64,000 nt of DNA from the NCBI GenBank assembly GCA_018873245.2, contig JAEMBT020000002.1:5984001-6048000 (forward strand), written 5' to 3'. Below are positions 33,300 through 45,759 of this stretch, piece by piece (the first letter of the stretch is position 1; the number at the start of each line of letters is the position of its first letter). Below the pieces are notes generated by a model. The model had not been told where the DNA came from and did not search any database. It saw nothing but the letters and a program-made list of their open reading frames with translations. This stretch comes from Archegozetes longisetosus (Eukaryota > Arthropoda > Arachnida > Sarcoptiformes > Trhypochthoniidae). Position numbers and translations under genes: made by a program.

Positions 33300-35763
33300 A
33301 AGAAGGATTCCATTATAACATTGACCCTTCCCCTCAAAGATGGATAAAATAATTTTTTTAAAACATGGGGAAAAAACCAATTGAACTCATATAATGCAAA
33401 AAATTGAATTTTATCATATTTGTTGTTTTTGTGCAATTTTTAAAAACATTAACAAAATAGATGTGAGAAATCGAATTTTAGCTGAATAAAAATGAAAAAG
33501 AATATGATTTTTTGCAAATGAAAAAATTTTAATTAATGAAAAGATTAATAAGGAAGCTTGAAAAAATATTTATGAAAAGTAGTTTCAAACTCAGCATATT
33601 TCGTTGCAAAGTTGACACTCTTGACTGATGAACCTTAGATAAAGGAGGATTCGGTGGCCCCATAGAAATTCCCTGAGACACCGATTTCTTTGAAATTTTT
33701 TATTCAAAAAGAACACTAAAAAAGAATATGTGTTTGTGCTTATCACCTTGAGATTGACGCGCCTGAACGCTGCAAAAAATTCCAGAAGTTTGAAATTTCA
33801 AATTTTTATTATAAAAAACCGTTAGAGATATTTTGAAAATTTTTTCACTAAAACTTAAAGTTTGAGTACAAGTTTGTGAGGAAAAAATCATCATAAAATT
33901 TTCATTATTAAGAAAGTTATAAAGATAATAAAATTTCAAAATTTTATTTATACATGTTACCCCGAAAGGGCTAGCTTGGGAATTTTTCCTAAAAAACAAC
34001 TTTATCTAAAGAAGCTTTGGTTAAAAGGAAAAGCTAGCCCTTTGGGGTAACATGTTGAAAAATACAAAAAGCAAAAATTCAATTTTTATTCTTTTTCAAA
34101 TTATTTTGAATATGTTTAAAATAATTAATGTTAAAAAATTTTAAACCTCATCATTTTATAGAACTTTTATTAAGTTTTGAAATAATATTTATTACATAGT
34201 GCTTGAATAAACTTTAGTCAGGTTCTCAAATAAAACGTATTAAAGGAGGAGTAGGAATAAGCGTTCTAATGGACCGATTTTGATCAAACTCAGTATACTT
34301 ATACTGATATGTATATAATTATATTTACATGTATACAATTGCGAATACGTTACACCGGTTAGTTTTTTTCAATATTATTTTTGCCCATAGAGTCCCCAAA
34401 AGTTTTTTTGTTGTTTTATGTAGGGGAGATGTTACTCTATAATTACATAGAAAAAATCTTTGGGGACTCTATGGGAAGATAGTGGAAAATTTCAAAATTT
34501 TCACTTTTTCATGAAATATATTTGTACGTATAGTACTGGTTTTGAAATGTTCCCATATTGTTTAGAATCAATTTTCGCTCATATTTGCGTTGGTTTGGTG
34601 TTTCTATCTTGTCCCGTTTCGCTGAAATAAAGTTTTCCGCATTTTAGATTATAACACTTTAGATTATAACACTTTAACTCTCGCGCGAGGCGCGAAATCG
34701 GATCAAACCTTTGGCCAAACTTAATAGTTGAACATGGACTATAACTATAATGAATTTGATCAAAATAACTCGATCGGCAAGTTTTCAGTGCTTATTCCTA
34801 CCCCTCCTTTATCTAAGGTTCATCAGTCAAGAGTGTCAACTTTGCAATGAAATATGCTGAGTTTGAAACTTCTTTACATAATATTTTTTCAACCTTCCTT
34901 ATTAATATTTTCATTAATTAAAATTTTTTCATTTGCAAAAAAATCATATTCTTTTTCATTTTTATTCATCAAAATTCGATTTTTCACATCTTTTTTTGTT
35001 AATGTTTTTAAAAAATTGCACAAAAACGACAACAAATACGATAAAACTCAATTTTTTGCATTATAAATGAGTTCAATTGGTTTTTTCCCCATGTTTTAAA
35101 AAAATTATTTTATCCATTTTTGAGGGGAAGGGCCAATGTTATAATGGAATCCTCCTTTAATGTTTTATTTGAAAACCTGACTAAAGTTTATTCAAGTAGT
35201 ATGTAATAAATATGATTTCAAAACTCAATAAAAATTCTATAGTTATCATAAAATGATGAGGTTTAAATTTTTAACATTGATTATTTTAAACATATTCAAA
35301 ATAATTTGAAAAAGAATAAAAATTGAATTTTTGGTTTTGTCAACATGTTACCCCAAAAGGGCTAGCTTTTCCTTTTAACCAAAGCTTCTTTAAATAAAGT
35401 TGTTTTTAGAAAAATTCCCAAGCTAGCCCTTTCGGGGTAACATGTATAAATAAAATTTTGAAATTTTATTATCTTTATAATTTTCTTAATAATGAAAATT
35501 TTATGATGATATTTTTTTCCTCATAAACTTGTACTCAAACTTTAAGTTTTAGTGAAAAAATTTTCAAAATATCTCTAACGGTTTTCTTACAATAAAAATT
35601 TGAAAATTCGAATTTCTGGAATTTTTTGCAACGCTCAGACGCGTTCAATCTCAAGGTGATAAGTACAAACATATATTCTTTTTTAGTGTTCTTTTTGAAT
35701 AAAAAATTTCAAAGAAATCGGTGTCTCAGGGGAATTTTCTATGGGGCCACCGAATCCTCCTTT
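33300..35763. repeat. Composite of three foldback families with interleaved arms
   Basis: All ends share AAAGGAGGA or a close variant. Family A arms: 33300-33639 and 34811-35160 (GATTCCATTATAACATTG against CAATGTTATAATGGAATC). Family B arms: 33640-34240 and 35161-35763 (ATTCGGTGGCCCCATAGA against TCTATGGGGCCACCGAAT). Each B arm carries its own 100-bp hairpin built on TTACCCC.AAAGGGCTAGCT (33955-34055 and 35345-35445). Family C: 34241-34810, ends AAAGGAGGAGTAGGAATAAG and its complement, with a central hairpin on CCATAGAGTCCCC. Order along the DNA is A, B, C-C', A', B'. TTAA borders the C-A' block on both sides. No coding sequence is supported. Confidence 0.8.
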
Positions 35764-37019
35764 ATAGCAGTAATTGATAAACGCCTTAAAATTATGAAAA
35801 GACGCGGATATTTAGGTTTATTTGTGCCCAAATTACATTATTAGAGTGTTTAGCATAAAACTATGCGTCAGATCCAAATAATTTTGTACTTCAACATAAC
35901 TCCCGTTGATTGAGACTGTTTTCTCTGCAATATTAATAAAGTCTTCGAGATTGAAAATTCAACTTTAACATCAGTAGTAATACTTTTATCAGGAGTTTGT
36001 GTATTTTAGATATTAATACTTTCTGCAGTTGATTTCAATAAATTCATCTACATAATTAGTTTGTATATAGAAAAGGAAAATTTTATAGCCGGCTACGCCT
36101 GCAATATCAATTCGGCAAAATACAATCGGGTGAAGTGCAGTTCGATGAAATAGAAAATAAGCTTCGTTTATTTCTACCTCTTCACATTATATTATGATTG
36201 TATTAAGTTGTAGACCTCCGATTCTTTTAGCGATAACATTACTAAAGTATGATATGCCTAACCTATAAAGTCATTTTCAAATTCTGTATTATAATTGCAA
36301 TAATTATTGAGTAAATTGCGAACAAATCGTTTGTGATAATTGCCTTCTTGTTAAAAGAAAATCTAAGAAGAGTAATAATCCTTGAGAGTTGTAACAAACT
36401 TCTATAATGTATATTTTGATCAATAATTTGATTGCACAGGTTCTTCTATAGCCAATACAATGACAACAAAAGGAACGATTCTTCTTCTTTAGTCAAAAGT
36501 AGTATAAAATACGTAATATTTAGTGATGACTTTGGATCTGACTAGCAAAGAGTCTACTGTCTGCTACCGATCGGAGCGTCAAGAACACCCTTTACTTAGT
36601 CCAAGAATTGAACAAAGATTAATATTTTATATTTATTCAAATGATTGGGGAGGGACTACTATAGTTTACATAATAAGTATTCTGAGATTGGCAAATTGCC
36701 CATGTGTGGTTTAAATCGGTGACGGATAGAAGATACTCTTCTTTGCGAAATATATATAAAATTCATGATCACTATCGCGCTATCTTTTATTACTTTGTTT
36801 GATTAAGTTTTGTTGATAAAAATTGTCTTTACGCTTTTGAATAGATCTATTGAAAAGTTAAGTTTGACATCACATTGATTATATCTATTATAAGTTGAGT
36901 TATTGTAGCCCTAATTAACTGACAGAAAGTTCTCATACTCTATTTTTAAAGTTCAATTGAAGCATGGTTTCTGAACCTGTTCGCGTAATTACTCTCTAGT
37001 AAAATTCAGCCTCTTTTAT
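35764..37019. other. Intergenic, no gene supported
   Basis: The 63-codon frame at 36523-36714 (ATG at 36526) contains SPRIEQRLIFYI, which faintly resembles a Tc1-type HTH linker. This is too weak for a call. Nothing else is recognised. Confidence 0.35.
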
Positions 37020-37460
37020 GTACTATCGGCCAAAAAAGTATATGTTAAATAAAGCTTTGTTGCACCTTTCATAGTTAGGGATCACTTTAATATTTACATA
37101 ATCAAGATTTTGAAAGCTTTTATAAACTTTAGTTTAGATCTGACTTAAGGCAAAACAAAATAATAAACTTTTTGACATTAACCGTTTTACTGATAGAGTG
37201 TTCATAAATTATTTACTTTGCATTCAACTTTTCTCAATTATTTACTTAATGAATTTAAGTTACTTATGTTGAAGTTCGATACAAATTATAACACTTATAG
37301 AGATAAGCTTGGCATTTCATGACTCATATCAGAAATAATACTTATGAAAATAATATGAAAAAATAATTTTTTCAATTTTAACCTTATTTGTTCAATTCTC
37401 TTTGGCTTTTACTGTTTTTTAAACGCACATTTTGACATATACATTTTTGGCCGATAGTAC
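37020..37460. repeat. MITE with TA duplication
   Basis: Ends TACTATCGGCCAAAAAAGTA and TTTTTGGCCGATAGTA are inverted, followed inward by TATATGT against ACATATA. TA at both ends and small size (about 440 bp) fit a Tc1/mariner-type MITE. The interior is non-coding. Confidence 0.7.
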
Positions 37461-38495
37461 AGGTCTTTCTTTTCCCTATGATATTTTGTTGGAAACTTCG
37501 TTAATGAATCAATAAGAAAATGTTTCCAAAGTTTAAAGAAGTAAGATGAAAAAAGATTTCAATCTAATGGGAGTTAAAGATGAAAGTTTTTCATTTCGAA
37601 AAAGTGCTTTCGATGCTTTTCTTTTTCATGAACAACTATTAAATAGATGAATAGCCAGGTGTATAATGTCTGATCATTTTTCGATTAGTTTGGTTTAATT
37701 GTATTTCGATTTAACCATTACTTGTAATATATTGCCATTAGGTGATTAATTACTTCTGCTGAAAATAAAATTTATCCTCTAATTTGACTCCTGAGTCGTT
37801 TATCATGTCTACAACTAAAATAAATAGAAGAAATTTTTCAATAAAACTCAAGGACAGGTATTCTCTTCTTACAGTATGGGAATAAAAGATAAGCTAATAT
37901 TTGCTTACTATTACTTAATATGAATCGTAGTTCAATTTTCTATCAATTTTGCTCTAATATCTCTTGTAATATCTATATGTTTTGGCCATTATATCATCTA
38001 ATGATTTAATATCGAATGGTTATAACAGCAGAATAATCTTATTTCTTATATGAAATATTCTCAAAAGATAGATTCATTCAACATGAAATATGGATCGATT
38101 TTAGAAAGAAGTTATTATAAAGTAGTTTTGATAAATTCTTTGAGAGATTCTATTTATACAAAAGAAAGAGACAAGATAAACAAGTATGTAATATGTTGAA
38201 TTTTGGAGCTACATTCAATGATTACTGTTGAAAACTTAATAATCCTCGATGAAAGTAAGAAAAAGGCGTTATTATATCTACCTTCTCTTATAAGCATCAA
38301 TTTGTTACCAAATTTGATTGATAATTCGCTTTGATTATTATATTGAATGCGAGATTAGTTTCTCACTTTATGCAATGATCTGATGAAAAGCATGACATCA
38401 CAGCACATCACCACTGGTTGCTATCTGCGATTATTAAGTTTTTGAGTATACATTCCTAATCTGAACACAAAAATCATGGTCTTTGTAGTTACGAT
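37461..38495. other. Intergenic, nothing recognised
   Basis: AT-rich, no supported genes or repeats. Confidence 0.35.
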
Positions 38496-38762
38496 CATTT
38501 GTCAACAGATCAGTTTGGATCATGCTCCCAAACTGGTACTTTCTTACTACCTTTGTATTTCTAATGGGTATTATCATTGGGGATAGAACTGATCAATTCG
38601 TTTTCGATTGAAAAAACAAAGCGCGGACTTCTGCAAAAGTACTGATTTTTCTAATACGCATTTATAAGCCATATTTCTATCGATAATACTGATTAGGAAT
38701 ACAATGTTAGTAAGAATGTGTCTTTTTGAGAGTATGATTCAAACTAATCCGCCAACAATGTA
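38496..38762. repeat. MITE of about 265 bp
   Basis: Left end TTGTCAACAGATCAGTTTGG and right end CCAAACTAATCCGCCAACAA-like sequence are inverted. Inner TTTGTATTTCTAATGGGTAT pairs with ATACTGATTAGGAATACAA. A related partial copy lies at 15243-15480. Confidence 0.6.
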
Positions 38763-40247
38763 CTAACTATAGATCCAGTAATAATACATTTAATTAATTG
38801 AACATAAGAACTAGTTCTGACTACATGTAGTACTAATTATTTCAGGTTTTTTAGTCTTATTCCCGAAGCAAACTCTAAATTATTTAATCGAATTTTCTCC
38901 AAACATACAATGATATCAATCAACCCTTTTGTGAAGACTAATGGATAAGTTTTTATGTGGACATTGCAATGAAATCAATTTTATATAACTTTCACGCAAC
39001 GCAGTACAGCTCTCAGAGGCTATGAATTGATAGGATTAGTAGAAACTTTTTATTGAACTTACTACCAATAAAAACTTTTTTACTTCGAGAATATTATAAT
39101 TAATACTCTGTTTGGTTCGATTTTATGTTTCTACTAAAGTTAAGTTGATTTTGCTTTCGGAAAATCAATTTCTACTTCTTTCCCAATGATTTGACTTCAA
39201 ACTCAGATTTCATACAAATAATAAAAAATAATTGAGTCGTTTAAACAAAAAACAGTTAACAATGGCATCTACAGCTTCAAACTTATGCAAACTTCAAATG
39301 AAGATACTTTACGCACAAACAAATCTTTTTTGAAATTGATAGGCTCAAAAAGTTAGTTTTACTCACTTTTAGTCTTCACCAGACATTATGTTCTTGAATA
39401 TGATTGATATTTTAGATAATTTTTTCGTCTCGACAGTTCATCATCTTCATTACTCGTTTTTATTAAAGTTTATTCTGAAAATGAACAAATATATCATACT
39501 TAAAATTCTATATCAGGTAAGAACTAAGACTCAAATAAGTAGATAAAGATAATTTCGGATTAATTATAGAACTTAATTAATTGGTCCCAATTTATAAATT
39601 GATAAATTTGGAAGAAAGTTATTTTACCTGGAGTTTTGAAAGTTTTAATCTACTTTAAAGAATGAAATAGTATTGTCAAGTGAAGAAAGCGAATGAAGAG
39701 ACCGGCGTCGGTGAGTCGATAGTTTATACACTTATACTTTTATCGATCGAAGAGACTTATAAAGGAAAACACCCTTCTCTCGTGGTAATTCACTTAATAG
39801 TGTTGAATCGTCTTTGAAATTCAGCTTTATATATTTTTCGGGTTATATTTTCTCTTTAATAGTTATTTTATTCGAATGAAATTCATTTAATTTCTTGAAC
39901 TGCAACGGTTTTCTGAAACATTAAGAATTGCAGAAACGTGTTTTGGTTCATAAATGTTACTAACTTTTTAGAGCTTAAAAAATATAACCTAAACAGCTAT
40001 GGATTGAATGCATTTTGCGACTGCTCTACGAGTAAGACTTAATTTTGTTAATGAGAAATAAAACTTTATTGCAAATTTACTTAAAGATTATCATCATTTA
40101 ATGATCATTTAATTAACGTTGTTTTTATACTTTCATTAATCAAAATCTGAAAGAAATACAACACTATGTCATAAGCAGTATTACATGTAAACGGCTATAT
40201 AAGTACAGATCAAAAATTTATGAGTCTTACAAAATTTATTGGAATGA
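38763..40247. other. Intergenic, nothing recognised
   Basis: No gene, RNA or clear repeat is visible. Confidence 0.35.
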
Positions 40248-40401
40248 TACAGTTAAGCCTCTATAACTTTAAGGTGTAGTTAACTTCTTCCTAACAAAAG
40301 CATATATAAATCCATATGAAAACGAAACTTACTTTAAAACTATATACTAAAAAGGAGTTAACTACAGTTTTAAGTTATTAAGTTAGAGAGATTTAACTGT
40401 A
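40248..40401. repeat. Pogo/Tigger-like MITE
   Basis: The 154-bp element starts TACAGTTAAGCCTCTATAAC and ends with the complement of TACAGTTAAATCTCTCTAAC, with inner GTAGTTAAC on both arms. TA borders and CAGT..A.CCTCTATAAC-like ends are typical of pogo/Tigger non-autonomous elements. Confidence 0.7.
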
Positions 40402-41879
40402 TTTGTAGTTATCATTCACATTATATAACATTATGTCTGACATTACTTTTAGGAAAAATGTTCAAAGACTGACAATTAATTAAACTCTGTTCATAGCTTT
40501 AGTTACCTAATAAACTAATCAACAAATAAGCTCAATAAAACTTATTTCTAGTTTTATCCCTCTGACATAAAGAGTGGCGTATTTTAGATGAAACAATAGC
40601 ATGTCACTTTGTGGATCCGTCACTGCTGAGATACACTGTTAAAACATATTGATTTCAGCTTCATTTCAAATATGAAGCAAAGGGTAACAAATACTAGTGC
40701 GAAAATATTATATACCCTTCAGCTATCTGCAAATAAATCATTTATATTCTTGTCTATATTGCGTGTGCATTTGTATCCCTTGAGCAGAAAACTTTGTGTC
40801 TATGTCCTCGTATAAACTTTCGATACCGAATATTTGCTTGGCTTCAAATCAACAATAGCTCCATTTTATGGCTTTGTTATAGTACTGTTTCTTGGTTTCA
40901 GAATTTTGGCATTGCTTTAAGAGTTAGGAAATATATATACCCTGAAACTTAATAGTCTACGATAGATACGGATAGGTTTGATGGAGAGCTCGTTCCTACG
41001 CTGTTAGAGTATGTTTCCCATGACATAAACTGTTCGCTATTAATGTATGTATGTAATGTGCTTTTTCTTATCAAATATACTTTTATAAATATATGAACAA
41101 TCTATAAGCATCACTTTACTCTAGCTGCTATTGACGGTTAATAAGTTTTTAACTGTGCAAGTTTTCTGATTCTGATTTAGCAACTTAGTGACCAAATTTC
41201 GATAGACATTTCAAATAGCATTCGTTGAATAGTCGTTCAATCAAAATGCGAATAAGACTTTACATCAGAAAAAATATAGTTTTAGTTATTCAAGATTTTG
41301 GATTTAATACAGAATAGAAACTTATATCTTTATTGTTCACGCTGATACTTGTATTAAATTTAATTTTCTGACCTGGTCGAAGACAAGAAATTTACGATGC
41401 AGTCATTAAAAATATGTTTAGTTGTGTAACAAAATTCTTTCTTAGTTTTGAATGACATCTTCACTTCCTAGAATATCGGTGAACAGTGCTTAGGATTAAT
41501 AAAATTCAATTCAAAACAAGATTTTATAGTTACACAAGATTGAGTATTTTATTCGAAGTTTATTTTTAGTATTGTATTATTTAGGAATACAAAAAAGTAC
41601 TCTATAAGCATGAGAAAAACAACATTTCATGAATATACTCACCAAGTAGTTATTCAATACTTTACCAAAATTCGAAAGCGATGTGCAATAAAACAAACTG
41701 CTTTCAATAAAATACTTTTATTCAGTTCAGTTCAGTTTTCTTCACGATCAATATCAATGCTTCAAAATTGAAATTTAGTTTTACAAATAAAAAAACATAA
41801 TAAATAAACACATCTCGCATTTTAATAATTGGAAAACAGCTTGAAACAGCTTTCAATCTATTTGAATCAATTCTTAGTT
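40402..41879. other. Intergenic, nothing recognised
   Basis: No gene or clear repeat. The short minus-strand frame at 41722-41919 runs into the neighbouring MITE and is not supported. Confidence 0.35.
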
Positions 41880-42268
41880 CAGTGGCGAAGCCAGATAATT
41901 TCAAGTGGGGCACACACAAATATGAAACCGTTTATAAGAGAGAGAGAGATACAATACATTAGAGTTCATATTTAAAAGCACTAAATGTTAGAACCTTTTG
42001 ATATTACAATAATATTATAGTGCATTTTATACCAATCTCTCTCTTTCATAAACGCTTTCATATTGAGTTTGATTAAATATATACATTTGAAATCTATTGT
42101 GTAATAGTTATAAACTTGAATTATAATATATTTTTACTTCATTTTATAGCAATTATTACAACAAATTAACAAAATTTCATATTCAAAATATACAACCTTT
42201 CACTTCAAGTTAGAGAGAGATTTGGATTGGGAGCACACAGGTACCCGTGGCCCCACTGGATTCGCCGA
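41880..42268. repeat. MITE of the GGCGAAGCC family
   Basis: The left end, CAGTGGCGAAGCCAG followed by AAGTGGGGC, pairs with GGCCCCACTGGATTCGCCG at the right. Inner GAGAGAGAGA pairs with CTCTCTCT. The ends resemble those of the elements at 45278-45519 and about 54045-54531. It ends 14 bases beyond the stop codon of the four-helix gene at 42282, so it probably supplies that gene's 3' UTR or terminator region. Confidence 0.65.
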
Positions 42269-42281
42269 TTTTTAAGTTACA

Positions 42282-42935
42282 TTAAATAGAATCAACTTTC
42301 ATAATATTAGTAGAAGTTCGAGCTTTACTCTTATTCTTATAAATAAGATAACAATACAATATCATTAATGCATTCAATACAATATGCATAATATATACAA
42401 TCAAATTGGGGAAAGGGTTAGTGAATAAGCCGATTAGAGTGAACAAGGTGACGGTCACTATATATGTGACTGTTATTGTAAAACTTTCTTTCATTACTCC
42501 AAATAAGCCAAATGAATGTATTGGAATTGAAATCAATGTAACTATTGTCAAACTGAGATTCCTGTCCTCTGTCAAAAAATCATAATGAAATCGAGTTGAA
42601 AAATTGATTAATGCAGTAGAGGATAAAGTTGACTTACTCTGATATTTAGCCTCATTTAATTCGTTGATCCAGTTATTAGTCTTATTCTCATGCTGCGAGT
42701 TAGCATTAAGTTTATTATGTTCATAGTTGTATTGAAGTCTCTCATTCAGTACAATTCTATCTTCAGCATCACTTACTTGTTGGACAGTATTATATAAGAA
42801 CACAATATTTGCAATTATATAAGAAAAAATATAGATAATAATAAGGCGTTTTACTATGATAAAGCATTTATCGTAACGATTATTACGCATTTCTTGAACG
42901 ATAATTTTCAGATTTTGCTCTTCTAAAGTAGACAT
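42282..42935 (-). CDS. Four-transmembrane protein, family unknown
   Basis: A single-exon frame of 217 residues with ATG at 42935. A charged cytoplasmic start is followed by helix 1 (LIIIYIFSYIIANIVFLY). A large polar loop of about 85 residues follows, with N-glycosylation sequons NKT and NFS plus NLS near its end. Helices 2-4 follow (LTIVTLISIPIHSFGLFG, TVTYIVTVTLFTLIGLF, LIVYIMHIVLNALMILYCY), then a short basic tail. The large loop sits after helix 1, not between helices 3 and 4, so it is not a tetraspanin. It shares general character, not clear homology, with the four-helix gene at 8.1-9.5 kb. Function unknown. Confidence 0.6.
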   Translation of the reverse strand: MSTLEEQNLKIIVQEMRNNRYDKCFIIVKRLIIIYIFSYIIANIVFLYNTVQQVSDAEDRIVLNERLQYNYEHNKLNANSQHENKTNNWINELNEAKYQSKSTLSSTALINFSTRFHYDFLTEDRNLSLTIVTLISIPIHSFGLFGVMKESFTITVTYIVTVTLFTLIGLFTNPFPNLIVYIMHIVLNALMILYCYLIYKNKSKARTSTNIMKVDSI

Positions 42936-44346
42936 CCGTGTGAACAGTTTTGAATGTTTTGCGATTCCTTTTGGAAGCCTTGTTTACCATATTTTCACTC
43001 TTAAAAGTATCTGATGTTAGAAGTGTTATTGCATTCATTGCCACCAATGAAGCACTTGAGAACTTAGAAAGAAAATAAATAGCATTTAGTTAGCGAAACG
43101 TGCGCAACAGATAAGATTATTTAATGTATGTTTAACACATGGATTTCATTCTAGTTTATGTTTTTAACTTAAGGTGTGCTCAATATAATCAACATCGATT
43201 TCATAAATGTTTTAAAAGTTCATTTCTATAAAGAGTTATCGATTCGTGTTTCCGGAGTTAAAAGTTAGGAAGTCATGAAGCTCTCTCAAGATCAAATTTT
43301 CTTTAGTTCCCTTCAAATACGTGTTGAACTAAAAGTGAAAATATTTGATAGCAGTTTTCTAAAGTTAGACTTTTGTAGGCAAACAGCAGTTACGCATAAT
43401 TATGTTTAGACTATTTGTTGCAACACTTGTGGGTTTTTCAGTGTAATTATACTTTTGTTGCACAAAAATATACATACAATTCATGAAGCATTTAGTCACC
43501 TATCAATCAAATGCGACTTAGAGATTATTAGTACAATTTCACGTCAGAATAGCTCTCGAACAACGCTAAATAATTAACAGATCAATAACTTTGACAAAAA
43601 AAGATTTCAGTTTATAATTACAAATAAAGTTTAACTATAAAGTAATTGCGTGAATAGATTGATTATAAATGTTGATAGAGTTAAAACTGAAATTTAATGG
43701 TTTTAGTTCCAGATCAGTCTTTGATAAAAGTTTTCAAAAGATCATTAAAATACACCTAGTCAATGGAAGATTGATAACTAGTCACCCAGACATCGGTTGA
43801 ATAACACTCGGATTCATGAGAGTAACATTATCTTATAGTTTGAAATTTCTTATAAATGAAAAACAGGTTTTATGGAAAGAAATAAGTTAGTTAAACATTT
43901 GTATCACTTGTGATAATCAATTGATATTGATCTCCACTAACAGGAAGTTCAAACTATAAACTAACGTTTGACTCTTCACTGATTTACATAATAGTTTTAA
44001 TTATTCTTAACTGACTGCAACTCGTCTTATTACGATTTCGGTTTTTCTCGCTTCGTAGCTAAATATACCGATCATCAAATAAACTTGATCTATTTTTGGG
44101 CAACAAGTCATACTGTAAGTAAAACTTTGTTTCAAAAAATTCAAGTTTAAATCTTTTCAAATAAACTTATTTTTTATTTTTTCAGACGTTAATCAGGACT
44201 TGTCTACTAATTAAGAGACAATTAGTTTAATCTATTATTGAAACATTTGAATAATTAGAAACGAAAGACACATTTCAATTGAATTACAAACAAGTATTAA
44301 GTTAGTTATTACGAAAGCAAATAAAGGTTAGACGAGATTAATTGAG
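42936..44346. other. Intergenic, nothing recognised
   Basis: No supported coding frame or repeat. Confidence 0.35.
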
Positions 44347-45051
44347 TTATTCATCTGCAATTTCAGTATTTTTGTCAATTGGTTTCATTTGTTTTGTTCG
44401 AATGCATTTAATGTAATGTCGAGAAAACCAATCATTAATTTTATGAGCAAAACAACAGTAATGACCATAAAAACAACAGTCAAATTTGAGATTGGCCTCA
44501 ACACCACAAACCGAACACCACTTCTTTTTTCTGATGGCCGACAATTTATCCTGACATTTTTGTTCAATTGTCTTCAATTGGTACAACAAATTTTGTTCTT
44601 CTTTTTTCATTTGGTCGTATTTACTCTGCAAGTGGCGTAAAACACAATTATATTTCATTGTGAACGAAACAATAGTTGACTCGTCAGTTTCACTATCGAA
44701 TTGTTTCAATTCATTCAAAACAAACTCATTTAAATGACCTTAAAATCAAATGAATAAGTGTTTCAATAATTATTGTTTATAAATATGCTTGACTCAACTT
44801 GAATAAAAAATAAATTTGATTAATACTTAAATTGCATTGAATTGCAATAGATTTCGATTGAGTGTTTCGTTTCAATTGTCTTAGTTTTTGTTCGAATTTA
44901 ATCTTTTTGTTTGACATGTTTGGTCTCTCTTTCGAATGAATGCTTTGGTTATTATTGTTGACTAAAAAAATGTCGATATTATAATAGGTTAATTAAACAG
45001 TAGAATAAATGACTAAAAAAAAGTCTAAAAATACGAACCCATTTGTGACAT
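44347..45051 (-). CDS. Small coiled-coil protein with MYND-like zinc finger
   Basis: Minus-strand exons 45039-45051, 44827-44961 and 44347-44738 join in frame to about 179 residues. The N-terminal half is basic and polar. Residues about 95-125 form a coiled coil (LQSKYDQMKKEEQNLLYQL) leading into KKKWCSVCGVEANLKFDCC and YCCFAHKINDWFSRHYIKC, a cysteine/histidine pattern like the MYND finger at the C-terminus of ZMYND8/ZMYND11-type chromatin proteins, where a coiled coil also precedes the finger. Here it would be a stand-alone fragment of that arrangement. The donor after the 13-base first exon (GTTCGT) is weak, so the start could instead be the ATG at about 44913 within exon 2. A nuclear protein-protein contact role is inference. 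Confidence 0.6.
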
Positions 45052-45277
45052 TTTGTTCAATATTTTTACTAAAACCTGGCAAATGATTATTTCAATTAAT
45101 AGAGTTTTGACTTATTTGATTATTTATTAATTGAATTAAAATAATAGTAAACTATTTAGTTGTTAAATAATTTGATTAACTCTAGAAAAATCAGTGTTTA
45201 CGAAATACGATTTTTTGACAACTTACTTAAAAGCTTACTTACTTACTTACATAAGCTCTCATTTAACTAGTGATGAG

Positions 45278-45519
45278 CAGCGGCGAAAGCATCAATTTTC
45301 TGGTAAGGGGCAAAAAATTGAAAGCTTTATAAAAAGTATAAATTTGAATGAATAATCAATACAATTCTGAAGCAGTAATACTCGAATACAGTCATTGAAA
45401 CTTCAGCATAGTTCAGTTCTATTAAAATGAATTCTTTTTTTATTTAATAACTAGTTTAAGGTCTTTAAGGTTTGAGTTGAGGGCGCCTAGCTCCCTCGGT
45501 CCCTCTGGCTTCGCTGTTT
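45278..45519. repeat. hAT-type MITE with exact 8-bp duplication
   Basis: The 242-bp element begins CAGCGGCGAAAGC and ends GGCTTCGCTGTTT. GTGATGAG flanks it on both sides (45270-45277 and 45520-45527), an exact 8-bp target duplication as made by hAT transposases. Inner pairs include AAGGGGC against GCGCCTA-type sequence. The same family lies inside the sushi-gene intron (about 54045-54531). Confidence 0.85.
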
Positions 45520-45563
45520 GTGATGAGTGAAATAGAGTTTGCTAGTGTTATAAGAACAAAGTT

Positions 45564-45599
<36 letters not shown>
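45564..45599. repeat. (GA)n microsatellite
   Basis: About 18 uninterrupted GA units. Confidence 0.95.
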
Positions 45600-45602
<3 letters not shown>

Positions 45603-45759
45603 TCTGTCTCTCTGTAGTAATACATTTTCCTCATTCTAACCATGAGGAGAAAAATAAAATAAACCATTTTAAGGTCGTCAAAACTAAGTGTAAAATTTCG
45701 ATTCATCTCTTGGCTGCAATGAGTATCGTACTTTATAGTATATTTGGGAGAGGTGCTTG

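Noticed and set aside
33700-35844. Several 70-100 codon frames in the foldback cluster
   Set aside because: Phenylalanine- and lysine-rich translations of palindrome arms, some present on both strands; not genes.
36523-36714. 63-codon frame faintly like a Tc1 HTH linker
   Set aside because: The resemblance (SPRIEQRLIFYI) is too short, with no neighbouring transposase blocks.
44389-44640. Forward frame over the MYND-like gene
   Set aside because: Antisense shadow of the conserved minus-strand coding exon.
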